A stretch of DNA of 64,000 nucleotides from Castor canadensis (GCF_047511655.1 NC_133392.1:25496001-25560000); one strand, 5' to 3'; positions 24,461-36,720 are shown, numbered from the stretch's first letter. The notes: generated from the letters alone by a model not told the origin. A program made the numbers and translations.

Positions 24461-26189
24461 TAAATTCTGACTTTCTTGAATCTGTGGCTCTATTTCCCCT
24501 AAACAATTGTGAGCCTTGTTAGTTGGGATGGAAAATTCCAGTACATGGCTAAGCATCAGTGGGGTGCAGTCCAAACTTAGGACAGGTGGGTCGCCTTAGC
24601 TGATTCCTGGAGGACTTAGAACCTAGACAGGGGAAGAGGAACCCAAGTCAGCCCACTGAGCCTGAGCTCAAAGTCCCCCTCAGCCATCAGTTATCATAAA
24701 GGAAAGGGTCAGCTGCTCCTTTTGGCTTTGAAGGTGACCCTAGGGCAGTAATGCTTCATGGTTGGCTGAATCTCCCCTGGACTGTAAGGTTTTAACTGCA
24801 AGGGATCAGCCATGGTCGTCACTGTGGGCCTTGAGCCATTGCCTTTTTCCTTGAGTTCGATAGGTGTTGTCACTGTAGCACAGTTGGAAAAACTGGGCTT
24901 TGCAGCAACAGACAAGATGGGCTTGAATTTCTACTTGGCTAAGACTTTTCTGGTTGTATACTAGAAAATGACTTAGGTCTTCCGGCTTTGGTGAATCCAT
25001 TTGAGAAACTGGGATCACAACTACCTGTTGGAAGTTCACAGTGGTCACATGGACATTGTCCAGCACATCCCAGTAAGAGCTTCAGAGATGGGACTATGGT
25101 TTTTAGACAACTTTCAATAGTGTTTGCTGGATAAACCGGAAGTGGAGAGTCCTCTGGAGTGCAGGAGTAAGGACCCCAGTAATGAGCTGTCTGGGGTTTC
25201 TCCTCCAGGATCTGGGGCTTCTGTTCTGCCTCACAGTAGGAGTGTGGTAAAGCCTTGGTCCGGCCACCACCTTCAGCCCTCTGCCAGGGCACCCAGAGGC
25301 CACCATCTTCCCCCAGCCCCTACCTCCTGTGACCTGGCCCTTTGCCAGGCTAAGTTTAGCAGTGCACTGCATGAGTTACCCTCTCTGTGGGTGAGGCGGG
25401 GGCTGAGAAGAATTCAGCAGGCTTCCTGTCTGCTTCCTGGCAAGCAGAGGAAAGCCTGCCAAGGGACCCAGGTTTATTCTCAGTGCGAAGCTGCCACCAA
25501 CATCACCAGACCACAGGTGTGAGACTGCAGAGGTGAGAGCTTTGGGTCAAGACAGATGCAGATATCCTTGGCATTGGGGGAAAGGCGCCCTTTGGGGAGA
25601 TGTGTGTGTATACACGTGTGCACATGTAAGTGAGCACATGCACGTATCCCTAGTTTGCAAGAGGTTTCCAGCTACCTAGTCCATCCTGTGATCTTCACAT
25701 GTCAGAATGCCCTGATTCCATGGCCCCCACCTCTTTTAGCCCCAGAGTCCCCCATAGGAACTGGTTTGGGAAGGGTTAGTAGCAGGCACTTCAAACGCAG
25801 TCGCCTGTAGTTGACATGAGCAACCATGGCCCATTCTCAATCTTGGTGTGGCCCTCCTTACCCTGTCCCTAGGGTGCTGCGTATAGACAGCCTGTGTAGA
25901 GTATAGCAAGGAGCAAAATGACAGCCAGGATAGGGGGTGATGGTCTAAGTTGAGGAGGTGAGTCAGCGGGAACTCCAGACCTTCAGGAGGATCCCATGCT
26001 CTGAAGGCTTCTCTGGTTTTGCTGGGGGCAGGGCAGACTGAGGAATGTGCCAAGGAAAAGCACTAACAGTGGAGCATTTGTGCATTCAAAGCACTTTTGA
26101 GCGTCGCCCTCCACACCCCGAGCCTTGGGCAGGGCTGCTGTGCTTGCCTGATGAGAAAACAGGCATGTGGAGGCTGAGGGAAGAGGAGC

Positions 26190-26390
26190 TGGTATTGTGG
26201 GGTGCCAACTCTGTGCCAGCCTTTGTGCTAAACACCAGTGATGTTGACCTTCCCAACATCCTTGTGAAGGACGGACTGTGCTGAGCACCTTCTCACGGGT
26301 CAGATCAGGAGTCCTAAAGAAGCTGATCTGTCCAAGATCACACAGCAAAGGAGAGAGTGAAAGTTCAAGGTCAGGTCTGCTGGGTCTACA
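26190..26390 (-). repeat. MIR/L2-like fragment
   Basis: CTCTGTGCCAGCCTTTGTGC and CTGTCCAAGATCACACAGC are typical reversed MIR/L2-type blocks. Confidence 0.55.
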
Positions 26391-26604
26391 GCTGGTTGCC
26401 TTTCATGTTGTTCACTGTTTTCCCTGGTGCTCTTGATGAGTCTTGTCTGTAACCCCACAGTTCACAGTGTTACTTGAGGCCGCCCCATCCTGACAGAGCC
26501 CCTAGTAGGGGTGCCTGTGAACCCCGGCAGGCAGGGTCACCTGTGTCTTCCCATCCCATCTTAGCTAGCCTTTCGTAAGAAAACTCACTCGGGGCAAGCC
26601 TTTC

Positions 26605-26760
26605 ACTAAGGTTTGACATGCATTAGCTTATTCAAACTTCATAGCAGCAGTGTTGTTCTTATTTGACAGGAAAAGACTGAAGTTTGGACAAGTTGAGTGA
26701 TTTGTCCAAGGTCACATCCACTAGGTGCACATGCTGGGTTCTAACCCAGTCTGTCTTGTC
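26605..26760 (-). repeat. MIR-like fragment
   Basis: GATTTGTCCAAGGTCACATC and TGGGTTCTAACCCAGTCTG are the reversed MIR core. Confidence 0.65.
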
Positions 26761-27929
26761 CAAGTCCTTCCTTCATCCTTGGTTTTGATTTCAAACCTTG
26801 CCCATTCCAGTATAAAGAGGCTCCTAGATCCCGTCCTCCTCCAGCAGCAGGTACGAGGATGTACACAGATGGTACAGCAGAAGCCATTGGGTAAAGAAGA
26901 AGGACTTCCCAGTCCAGGGTTTGGTGAAACACCACTCCTAGATTGGTTAACATGGAAAATGACTTTCTCCTGAGTTGGGAGTTACCAAGGCTGTCCCTTT
27001 GATTGGTGAAGACCTGCTGTGCCTAAATGTGGCTGCCTGAGCTACAGAAGCCCTTGAGAACCCCGAAACCTTCAAGCTTCCTACTAAATGGCTGCTGCCT
27101 GGTGTTGCACCCCTGGTACTCCACATCTTTACCCTATACCTCTGGTGCTCACTCAGCAGTCACCCTCACAGCTTTGCTTTGGACCACCCTGACTAACCTT
27201 CCCTTGCTGTCTCTATAATGTAGAGACAAGGGCCCACCTGTTTCTGCAATTACTCAATGGCTTGACCTTGGCTTGGGATGGAAAGCTGCCTAGTGGCCCC
27301 CTGTACTTTTTCCTCAGCCCACCCCACTTCCAGTTTGCACTTTCTCCTAGGAGCTCATGAGAGTTCACCTCTGAGCCTGAACTTGTCTCTGCTTGGATTC
27401 CCCTACCTAGACCTCCCTCCACCAAGGCTTGTGGATCCTGGTGACATGTGAAGCCGTGTATGGGTGGAGCTGTCTGAGTCACATCTAAGCAGCAGCTTTG
27501 CCCAGGTGTGGCTGTCAGCCAACTCAAGCAGTCTACCTCTTCCTCTTTGCTGGGAACAACCTGCGGAGGTATCCTTACCTGGTGAAAAACCCTTGCTCCT
27601 AGGCACCATTTGGGCAAGAATTTCACTGTGCAAATTCAAGATCAAAGGGCTCTAAGCCAAATGGAATGGGCTCCTCTAAGCCCATGGTGCTGGCCCCAGG
27701 GGTTGATAGAAGCCCTCTGTGTTCTCTGTGGTCCAACCAAAGTCTCAGGACCTCACTGATTTGCATTTGGCCTTTTACTGTCTTTCTGAGGTCCCATGCA
27801 GGACAGATGTGAAAAGGGAAGATTGTTTGTTAATCCCCAGGTTTCCTGCTGGGGAAATGAGAGAGTGTAATATAAGGTTTAAGTGGGGGACTTCTAAGAC
27901 TCCCCCGCTGGGTGCCTGAACTCACACAT

Positions 27930-28590
27930 AGAACTGAACCTTATATTACCATATTTTTCCCATACATCCAAACAAAAATGTAAGGTCTCTTCCATCTTAC
28001 CATATCCTCCACTTACCCCACACGATGGCCCTAAATTTGCAATTTTACGTGCAGCAGTGGAACTAATACAAATTTATCTTTGTCACAATTTCACAGATAA
28101 AAGATTCTTACTGTAGCTGTTACCAACCTTTGCATAAGATTTTTTTTTCTTTCCTTAAGAACTTCCATCTTTTCACATAAAGGAAGCACTTTATTGCTTC
28201 TCATTGACATATACACAAATGGTAAGCATCAGTAACTTTGCACTTTGGGGCCATGACTCAGTTAAATAAAGGTACTCAACCACAAGCACTGTGATACCAC
28301 AGCAGTTGACCTGATAACCAAGTTGGTTACTAACATGACTAACAGAAGGGTAGCATATACAAGGTGGATCTGCTGGACAGATGTATGATTCATATCCCCA
28401 GCAGGAAAGAGTGGAACAGAGCTCTTTCAACACACTACTCAGAATGCAACAATTTAAAATTTATGAATTGTCTATTTCTGGAAAGTTCCATTTAATATTT
28501 GCAGACCACAGTTGACGACAGGTAACTGAAACCTTGGAAAGTGAAACTGTAGGTGGTCTAGGGGAGACTATTGTCCTGTAAGGACAACTC
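27930..28590. repeat. Old interspersed repeat, family not assigned
   Basis: AATTTATGAATTGTCTATTT, ATTTAATATTTGCAGACCAC and AACTGAAACCTTGGAAAGTG follow a known ancient mammalian repeat pattern, probably a DNA transposon. I cannot name it with confidence. Confidence 0.45.
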
Positions 28591-28904
28591 TTCCCAGACT
28601 TTATTGTGGACAGTGTTAAAATACTGAGTAGGTCAGCAGTGGGGCAGAGATGATGCATTTCTCACAAGCTCCAGGAAATATCATAGCCAGAGGTCTGTGG
28701 ATCACAATTTAAAGTAAAAAGACTGTAAGGGGCTCGCCTTTCCCCCAAAGTCACTTCTGACCTAAAAATCCATTTCTCCTGGGGGAATGGAGTGCCTCCT
28801 TTCACAATTAAGAAGTCAAAGTTAGAGTCCAGATGCCTTGTGAGAAGAAGCTAATGACATCAGTATTGTGACCCTGTGGGGCACTACTGCCTTCCTCTTG
28901 TATA

Positions 28905-29010
28905 GTATACCTGGGCTCAGAGAGGCAAGTTACACGCCCAGAATCCCACAGCCATCCAATGGCAGGCTAGCTTTGGAAATGCCCATTCTTAACCACCAGA
29001 CTTTACCATA
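28905..29010 (-). repeat. MIR-like fragment
   Basis: GGCTCAGAGAGGCAAGTTAC and CCCAGAATCCCACAGCCATC match the reversed MIR core. Confidence 0.6.
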
Positions 29011-29756
29011 TTCCAGAAGTATGCACTTACTAGACTGAATTTATTGGGAGGACAAGGGGACATGTGATGCAGGACTACTTTGATTTTGAGTGATGGAAAA
29101 AAAATTCAAGCTGAGTTCTCTATTGACTCACATGGCTAAAAAAGCCCAGGAGTAATGCCTTCATGCATACCTGGATTTGAGGGTCTGCTATCTTCCCTGT
29201 TGCATCTTTCTCAAGTAGGCTCCCCTTCCAGTTGGCTAGAGATTACACAGCAGGTGTAATCCTCTTACTCAACAATCCTAGCAACAAGGTTAGTTTAGAG
29301 TATTCCACCATTGATCCCAGCAATCCTACACCTGACTCCCATTGGCTCAAAGTAGATCATATATTCATGCAGAAACAGTCAGCTGTGGCTATAGCAGGGA
29401 GCAGTTGTGGGGACTAGTCTGATCGCCTGGGGCCTAAGTCCTATGGTTATCCCTGAAGCTGGGGTGTGGGTCTATCCAAGAGGAGAAAGGGGTTGGCTCC
29501 TGGGTCAGTGAGGTGCTTACTCCAGCAGAGGAATGTCCTTGCAGACAGAAAAAGATGTCCAGCACAAGTGCAGTCCTTTGGTTCTTCCTCTGAGACTAAA
29601 CTGGAGCAGGGGAGGTGTTGGCAGTGGGCAGACAGGGGTTGGGTGAGAGAAGAACTGAGACAGTCACTGGCTTTGTGGAGCAGAGGCTGGTGTGAGGGTC
29701 CAGGGAAAAGTGGCATGGAGGGAAACAGGTATGACTGGCGGTCTCTCTGTTCCCAG

Positions 29757-32700
29757 GAAAGCTCCAGCCATGGCCATGGGACTCTTCCGGGTGTGCCTGG
29801 TGGTGGTGACAGCCATCATCAACCACCCACTGCTGTTCCCACGGGAGAATGCCACGGTCCCCGAGAACGAGGAGGAAATCATCCGCAAGATGCAGGAGCA
29901 CCAAGAGAAGCTGCAGCTGGAGCAGCTACGCCTGGAGGAGGAGGTGGCACGGCTGGCAGCCGAGAAGGAGGCCCTTGAGCTGGTGGCAGAGGAGGGCCAG
30001 AAGCAGCCCGAGGGCCAGGCAGGCTGGGACCTGTGGAGCACTCTCTGTATGATCCTCTTCCTGATCATTGAGGTATGGCGGCAAGACCACCAGGATGGGA
30101 CCTTGCCTGAGTGCACGGGCAGCGACGAGGACGAACTGCCAGGGCTGGGGGGTACTCCACTGCAGGGCCTCACCCTGCCCAATAAGGCCACATTGAGCCA
30201 CTTTTATGAGCGCTGTATCCGGGGTGCCACTGCCGATGCCGCCCGCACCCGGGAGTTTGTGGAAGGCTTTGTGGATGACTTGCTGGAAGCACTGCGGAGC
30301 ATCTGCAACCCAGACACAGACATGGAGATGGAGGACTTCATCGGTGTGGACAGCATGTATGAGAACTGGCAGGTGGACAGGCCACTGCTGTGTCACTTGT
30401 TTGTGCCCTTCACACCCCCAGAGCCCTACCGCTTCTACCCAGAACTCTGGTGTGCCAGCCGTTCTGTGCCCCTAGACCACCAGGGCTATGGCCAGATCAA
30501 GGTGGGACTAGCTGACGGAGACCCCCTGGGCTGTATCTGTGGCAAGAGCAAGCTGGGGGAAGACATGCTGTGTCTCCTTCATGGCAAGAACAGCGGGGTG
30601 CATCCCAGCAGTGAGATGGAGGACCTGCTGTGTGCCAAAGAGTCCCCATACTTAGATACCACGCGGGTCATGAAGTGGTTCCAGATAGCCCTCACCAGAG
30701 CCTGGCATCGTATTGCCCACAAGTATGAGTTTGACCTCGCCTTTGGTCAACTGAACACTCCAGGGTCTCTCAAAATCAAGTTCCGCTCAGGGAAGTTCAT
30801 ACCCTTCAACCTGACTCCCGTGATCCAGTATGACGACTCAGACCTGTACTTTGTCTCTCATCTTCCCAAGGAGCCCTGGGGGGATGAAGGGGGTGGAGCA
30901 GGGACCCCAGCCTCCGGCACAGAATGGCTTCTCTCCTTTGCTGTCTATGAACGACACTTCCTCCGGATGACAACAAAGGCACTTCCCGAGGGTGCCTGCC
31001 ACCTCAGCTGCTTGCAGATCGCGTCCTTCCTGCTCTCCAAGCAGAGCCGCCTTACAGGCCCTAGCGGGCTGAGTCACTACCACCTGAAGACGGCCCTGCT
31101 GCACCTCCTGCTGTCACAGCGGGCCACCGACTGGAAAGCTGCACACCTCAACGCACGCCTGCATGAGCTCTTCTGTTTCCTGGAGAAGAGCCTGCTGGAG
31201 AAGAAGCTCCATCACTTCTTTGTGGGCAACCGCAAAGTGCCCGAGGCCATGGGACTCCCTGAGGCCGTGCGCAGGGCTGAGCCTCTCAACCTCTTCCGGC
31301 CTTTTGTCCTGCAGCGGACTCTCTACCGTACCACTGTGGACTCCTTCTATGAGATGCTCAAGAATGCCCCGGCGCTCATCAGCGAGTATTCCTTACACGT
31401 TCCCACCGACCATGCCAGCCTGCCCCCAAAAGCTGTCATTCTGTAGAGCATGTGGGATTTGAGGGCCAGGAGGGAGCACATCCCACATTTACACACCACT
31501 GGGGCACTGCGATCCCAGTCTGGAAAGGCGGCAGGCTTGGAGGGGAGCTACGGCTCAGCCTGCCAGGAAACCAGGTCCTACAGAGTGGAGGAAATAGAAT
31601 TCCAACTGACCACTGGTTTGCTTTCCTGCCATTGGAGCCCATTGGTGAAGTTGTCATTTGGGGACAGATCCTTTATAGCTTACTTTTGGATCACCATGAT
31701 TGGCAAGACAATGGCAGAACATTCTAGACACTGAGTTGGAGAGATTGAAAACAGGGATTGTAGTGTAATCCTGTTGGCATCCCAGTTGCAGTCTATGCTT
31801 CATATCAACAGAAGATCTATGGGAATGCTGCTTGGGACCCAGCACCCCATTCCCAGGAACGGTTGGCCCTAGCCATCTTCAGCCAAAGAACAAGTAGGAA
31901 TAGGGGTGGAGTCCCACAGTGACTGTCACTTTATAGTATTTGGAGAAAAGACTCAGTAGAGATTCGAAGCCCCAGACATTAGACAGCTAATGTCTCTGTC
32001 ACACAGAAATGGGTACTTGGTGGTGGAGAGTTTCAAGTTGGCTGAATTTTTGGCCATATTTCTCATTCAGGTACATCTGCATGCCATTTACCATGCCAGG
32101 GGTCAGCTCAGCAGCCCCTCACCTCTCTCTGTTCTCTCCACAGCTCGGGCTCTGGTCATCACTGTGGTGGGGGGAGGCAAATGCTAAATGTGAACACTGA
32201 CCTAGAGAAAAAGAGGCATGGGGTGACTGGGGCAAGGGACAGAGCTTGGGTTCCAGGGTACTGGGGTATGCCTTTCAGTCTGGCCCAGTTCAGAGAAAAT
32301 TACAGAGCTGCCCTGGCGTGAGGACTGCCATAGCCTGAGTGGTCCCCAGATCCCAGTTCTAGGCAGCAGGCTTGGAAGCAAGAGCTGCTTAGAAACCCAG
32401 GTCTGCCCCACCAGCTCATTCCTCCCTCCCAATTCTCCACCTCAAAGGGGCCTGCGCACTGCACTAGCCCAACCTTTCAGCATGGGCCTTGCTGACCAGA
32501 CCTAAGAGCTGATTGGGGACTTGGGCAATCACCCCTGGGGGCCATGGGCCTTGGACAGGCACCAGAGCTAGAGACTAGAGCTGGGCTCCTGTCCAGGCTA
32601 GGTTCAGAGGATCAGGATCCTCTTTTCCACTTGGACTTCATTGGCCCTTTGAGATTTCCTCAGCATTATCTCGGCAACATTTGTCCAGGGCCAAGGGGGA

Positions 32701-33400
32701 AGCAAGAATGAGGAACACAGCTGCACCAGTGTTCTCCCTCCAGGATTGAAGCTGGTTGTGCCTCCCAGGCAACAAAATCTTGAGTGTGTCCAGGCTCACC
32801 ATGACCTAAAGAAAGTAGCTCCTTCCCCTAGGCCCAAATATGCTCTCACCTGGCCACAGAAAGCTTGAGATGATGGACTGTTTGCCCACCAGAGTTAATT
32901 CATGGTGGGGAGGCTCAGCTGCAATCAGGGTAGCAAGGCTGTACCACTGCACATGCGCAGTCTGCCTCTTCCCCAGCCTCACAGCAGCAACGGTGCCCCC
33001 AGGAATGAACTTACTCAACTGTGGCTCTAACAGCATCCCTGAGCCCCACTGGTTCCGTGGATTCTTTTCCAGAATCAGGGCAGATGTTCTTATTTATTGT
33101 TGCCTGTGCCTTTCCCCCTCTCTATCCTTATGCAGTTGTGCTTTAAAGAGAGACCAGCAACCAAGAACTAGCTTCCAGAAGCCAAACCAAGCCTGGATCT
33201 CCCTCAGTTCCCCTTTGTCTCTGGGAGAAAAGTTCACTGGAAAAATACCTCTGGCTCCTTGTTTATATACAAAACTCGGTGGGGAAACAGTGGCCTGTTA
33301 TGCACCAAAGCTGCTTCTGAAGCAGAAAGCAGCAGGGCTCTTGGTGTTTTGTGCTGCCTTATTTATATTAAAAGAAGAATTAAATTCTCACAAGGAGTAA
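29757..33400 (+). other. ITPRIP: ITPRIP terminal exon including 3' UTR
   Basis: The exon starts after the acceptor tctctctgttcccag (AG at 29755-29756), carries 13 bases of 5' UTR and the whole reading frame, and continues as 3' UTR from 31447. Candidate polyadenylation signals are ATTAAA at about 33368 and 33379, so the UTR would be about 1.9 kb. The 3' end is inferred, not seen. No SINE interrupts 31447-33400, which fits a transcribed UTR. Confidence 0.6.
29770..31446 (+). CDS. ITPRIP: Inositol 1,4,5-trisphosphate receptor-interacting protein (DANGER), complete coding exon
   Basis: The 558-residue product is recognisable throughout as ITPRIP, a membrane-associated protein known to bind IP3 receptors and increase their inhibition by calcium. 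It belongs to the Mab-21/cGAS-like nucleotidyltransferase-fold superfamily. Seen in order: a hydrophobic N-terminus (about 5-22), an N-glycosylation sequon at Asn27, a charged coiled coil (about 32-80), a membrane-like segment (about 87-103, WSTLCMILFLIIEVW), an acidic linker, then the Mab-21-like region (about 140-540) with EDFIGVDSMYENWQVDRPL and a C-terminal helical part. I chose the ATG at 29770, not the in-frame ATG at 29692, because a polypyrimidine tract and CAG acceptor end at 29756. MAMGLFRVCL also matches the family N-terminus, and the context is gccATGG. Human ITPRIP is about 547 aa with one coding exon, as here. No break is seen. A glycine/acidic stretch at 380-390 looks longer than in human, from memory. 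Confidence 0.97.
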   Translation: MAMGLFRVCLVVVTAIINHPLLFPRENATVPENEEEIIRKMQEHQEKLQLEQLRLEEEVARLAAEKEALELVAEEGQKQPEGQAGWDLWSTLCMILFLIIEVWRQDHQDGTLPECTGSDEDELPGLGGTPLQGLTLPNKATLSHFYERCIRGATADAARTREFVEGFVDDLLEALRSICNPDTDMEMEDFIGVDSMYENWQVDRPLLCHLFVPFTPPEPYRFYPELWCASRSVPLDHQGYGQIKVGLADGDPLGCICGKSKLGEDMLCLLHGKNSGVHPSSEMEDLLCAKESPYLDTTRVMKWFQIALTRAWHRIAHKYEFDLAFGQLNTPGSLKIKFRSGKFIPFNLTPVIQYDDSDLYFVSHLPKEPWGDEGGGAGTPASGTEWLLSFAVYERHFLRMTTKALPEGACHLSCLQIASFLLSKQSRLTGPSGLSHYHLKTALLHLLLSQRATDWKAAHLNARLHELFCFLEKSLLEKKLHHFFVGNRKVPEAMGLPEAVRRAEPLNLFRPFVLQRTLYRTTVDSFYEMLKNAPALISEYSLHVPTDHASLPPKAVIL

Positions 33401-33924
33401 AAATGGGACACAGCATTTGTTTTTAACTTCAGGAAATGTGTGAGGCTCCCAGGGCAGAGTTGGGGACAGGGGTGGATTTCCTATTAAACAAGCAGCTTTC
33501 ATTCTCCTTTTATTCATACACTTTCAGGAAGCTTTTAAAAATAACAAAATGGAATATTTGTGCCTTTGAGGCCAGCTTTTGCCCTGCCTACAGAGTTCCA
33601 GAAAGGGCCTTTGAAAGCCAACCATGCAGTGGATTCTAGCACAGAGCTGATAAATGTGCAAAGATGTAGGTGCTGGAAGTAACAAGAAGCTTTTGGTGTT
33701 TGAGAGAGTTTTGTAACTGGAGGAGCCCTAGCCCTCTGGAGCACATGGGCCTTTCTGCTAAGGATGCCCCCTTGCTCTCTGAGGACTCTTTCCCTTCCCA
33801 AAGATACTGTGCAGAGTATCCCAGGACTGTGTTTGCTATACCTCTTTGGTAAACTGGGTAGGGCCAAGAGATTGGTAAGTTGGGAGAGGGCACTACATCC
33901 TCAAAAGCCCCAGCCCCTCTGCAT

Positions 33925-34320
33925 TGATTAGTTTTCCTTAATTATAATGAAATATTCAATGCAGGATATTGAGGAAAAGAAGAGGTGTATTTCATTCACA
34001 GTTTGAGAGGGTCCAAATTCAAGATTGGATGGCCCTACTTGTTTGGCCTCTGGTAAGGGCAACAGATGGTGTCACATCATGGTGGCCAAATGTAAGAGCA
34101 AGCACTCAGAGCAGAGAGTTAGATGCGGCCAGGCTGAGGCTTATATAACAATCTTTATGAGAACTAACCAGAATCCCATGAGAACTACCTTAATCCCTTT
34201 CAAGGCCATAGCTCCTTGGATCTGAAGACCACCCAGTAGGCCCTTCCTCTTAAAGGTTCCAATACTACCATCCTGTGGACCAAGCTTCCAATGGAGGAAC
34301 ATAACATCCAAACCATAGCT
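33925..34320 (-). mobile_element. MaLR LTR, MST/THE1-like (fossil)
   Basis: The minus strand begins GCTATGGTTTGGATGTTATG and later has AACTGTGAATGAAATACACC, typical of MaLR LTRs. It lies just past the ITPRIP 3' end and looks old and degraded, with no internal region seen. Confidence 0.65.
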
Positions 34321-34577
34321 CTCTCTCTCTGTGCCATGCTGAAGCACCACTGGTTTGAAAACCCAGAACTAGCTAGCATGTCAGTTCATCATCAAGAGTG
34401 TCAGCAAAGTGACCTGGAGAGTTTGCCCAGACCCAACCATGACCCTTCATGGTGCCCAGGATCCATTCTGAAATGACCACGTAAGGCTGTATTATTAAAG
34501 TGTTCCTCAGGTGACTGGTAGTATCTTAGTTGAGGAAGTTTTCCCACTTCCTTTCCAAACGAAAAGTCAAACTCAAG

Positions 34578-34905
34578 TGGGGCTGGGTACTGTGGCTCAA
34601 GACACTTATCCTAGCAGCTTGGAAGGCAGAGATCCAGAAGATCGTGGTTTGAGGCCAGCCTGGGCAAAACATTCACAGGGCCTCACCTCAACCAATCGCC
34701 AGGCATGGTGGCGCATTGTCCTTCCCAGCTACTTGGGGACACACAAATAGGAAGATCATGGTCCAGGCAAACCAAGGCATAAATTGAGACCCTATCTCAA
34801 AAATAACCAACACAAAAAGGGCTGGCAGAGTGCCTGAAGTGGTACAGTGCCTGCCTAGCAAGTGCAGGGTCCTTAGTTCAATCCCCAGTACCAACAAAGA
34901 AAATA
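34578..34905 (+). repeat. B1-B1-ID multimeric SINE
   Basis: First B1-like unit GGCTGGGTACTGTGGCTCAA, second unit from GCCAGGCATGGTGGCGCATT, then an ID unit (GTGCCTGCCTAGCAAGTGC, TTCAATCCCCAGTACCAAC). Confidence 0.85.
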
Positions 34906-35429
34906 GAAAGAAAATCCAAATGGGCTGCTTTTCCTACAGGAAGATGAGCTTGGGAGAGACTGAGGAGCCCACTGACGATGGGTTCTCATGGCATCCACTA
35001 CACCACAGCTTCCCCTGAGCATCCCATGCTCCTGGTGGATGAGGAGACAGCAGATGGAAGCATGATTCCTAGCAGGTGTTAAATCCACAAGCCCCTATCA
35101 GGAGCCTTATGTACAGGAGGCCCTGTGGAGGGTAGGAAAGTGAATGGGATGGAGCCTATGCCAATCTCCCAAGTACTCATCTGTGAAAAGTGCCACAGGG
35201 CTGGTGGGCTCCAAGGAGACCACTTCTCTAACCACATCACCTGAGACAGCTTTCAGTGAAATCTAGGAATTGAATCCCAGAATATGCATGTTACAAGCTT
35301 CCCTGGGTAATTCTAGAAGTCCCGAAACCACTGATACCTGGGGTGACTCGAGACAGCCTCATGGTGTGTGCCAGCCTCCCTTTATACTTATGCTAATGCC
35401 CACCAGCCCATGTCAGTCCCAAAGTGGGT

Positions 35430-35535
35430 GCTGGTACTGTCTTCCCCATTTTCCACATGAAGAAACTGAGGGTTGAGTGACCTGTCTCAGGTCACACAGG
35501 TAAGTAGCAGTCAAGATTCCAACCAGGCAGGGCTG
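35430..35535 (-). repeat. MIR-like fragment
   Basis: CCATTTTCCACATGAAGAAA and TCAGGTCACACAGGTAAGTA are typical of a reversed MIR. Confidence 0.7.
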
Positions 35536-35583
35536 GTATGTATGTTGGCAAAGCATGGCAAAGAAGGTTGAAAAGGTGGAGGG

Positions 35584-35680
35584 GTGGGACCAGGGAAGTG
35601 GCTCAAATAGTAGAGTGCCTGCTTAGCAAGTGTGAAGCCCTGAGTTCAAACTCCAGTGCTGCAAAAAAAGAAAATAAGGC
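35584..35680 (+). repeat. ID-like SINE
   Basis: GTGGCTCAAATAGTAGAGTG, CCTGCTTAGCAAGTGTGAAG and GTTCAAACTCCAGTGC, followed by an A-rich tail. Confidence 0.85.
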
Positions 35681-36169
35681 ATGGAGTGGGCTGAACCATG
35701 AAAGCTTTGAATGCTGATCTGAGATGAATTTGGACTTCAAGCAATAGTCTGAACTAGTGGCGATTTTTGAGTGAGACAGTAACTCAGTCTTCCCAGAGCT
35801 GTGGAGTCCTTAGTTATGGGATCAGTGCCATGTGAGGTGCTGGAGGGTATGAGGCCGTCCTCCAGAGCAGGGTTGGTGACAACTATGACAGTGGTCAGTG
35901 AATGTCCAGTCTTTCCAAGGCTGTGATTCAGGACAGTCTCATGTTCCATCTCGTCTCCACCTCCTAGGATAGAGCTGGAAGGTTGTTTGGGTTGGCCAGA
36001 TGCAAGTCCCCTTAGAGAGAGCAAGAACCATGGCCAAGAGGAAAAATAAGAGCCTTCAACTGATCTCATCCCCATCTCATTTCACCCCCTCCTCTCTGCT
36101 CAGGAGGAACATGGTTTAGACTTAGCTTTTCTCATTACCATGTAAAGATAGCTTATTTTTTTAACTAGT

Positions 36170-36173
<4 letters not shown>

Positions 36174-36207
<34 letters not shown>
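36174..36207. repeat. (TA)n microsatellite
   Basis: About 17 TA units. Confidence 0.97.
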
Positions 36208-36210
<3 letters not shown>

Positions 36211-36229
36211 CAACACAGTCATGCTAAAA

Positions 36230-36720
36230 AAGAAAGCTCAACCACTGACAGAAAAACCAAGTAACATAAAAGCTTCCCACTCCTGAATGAGTTCAATCCC
36301 CAGAGTGAACTTAACTAGTATTAACCTTGTATATCCTTCCAGAAGGTTTTTGTGTGTGTGTCACATCTGTGTATACCTCCCTTTTGCTCTTTCTTATGTA
36401 AATGATGTCACATCGTCTGACTTTCCCTGAACATCTTTTGAAACACTGGGCTCTACCTTATTCTTTAAAACAGCTGCTCACTATTTCACTGTGTATATGC
36501 GTATCCCCTAATTTACCCAACCTCCTCTCCTGAGGTTATCTCTGCTTTTTTTTTTTTTTTTGCTCTTATAGACAACACTGGAATGAACATCTCTGAGCAC
36601 CAAGCCTATTGTAAAACAATTCTAGTAATCACTATATTTTGTCCTTGGCAACTTTTTGTATGTGGATATACCACTAAGCATCTTCCCATCAAAAGACACT
36701 GATGTCAGGGATTTATTCAA
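36230..36720. repeat. L1/HAL1-like diverged sequence
   Basis: CACTGGAATGAACATCTCTG and TATGTGGATATACCACTAAG resemble old LINE 3' parts. Weak assignment. Confidence 0.3.

Larger units (their letters stand above)
11245..29756 (+). other. ITPRIP: Putative ITPRIP intron 1 (18.5 kb)
   Basis: Runs from a GTAAGT donor to the CAG acceptor before the coding exon. It contains SINEs near 12.7-13.9 kb, several MIR fragments, a (TG)n run, an MLT1-type LTR at 21.9-22.3 kb and an unassigned repeat at 27.9-28.6 kb. Between these (14.0-19.9 kb and 22.3-27.9 kb especially) the sequence looks like ordinary unique intron. No open frame with a recognisable product was found. Confidence 0.5.

Noticed and set aside
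29692-29769. 26-residue N-terminal extension of ITPRIP
   Set aside because: Crosses a clear splice acceptor at 29756, and the known protein begins MAMGLFRV at 29770.
29664-30191. 175-aa minus-strand frame, and other frames inside the ITPRIP exon
   Set aside because: Shadows of the ITPRIP coding frame in GC-rich sequence.
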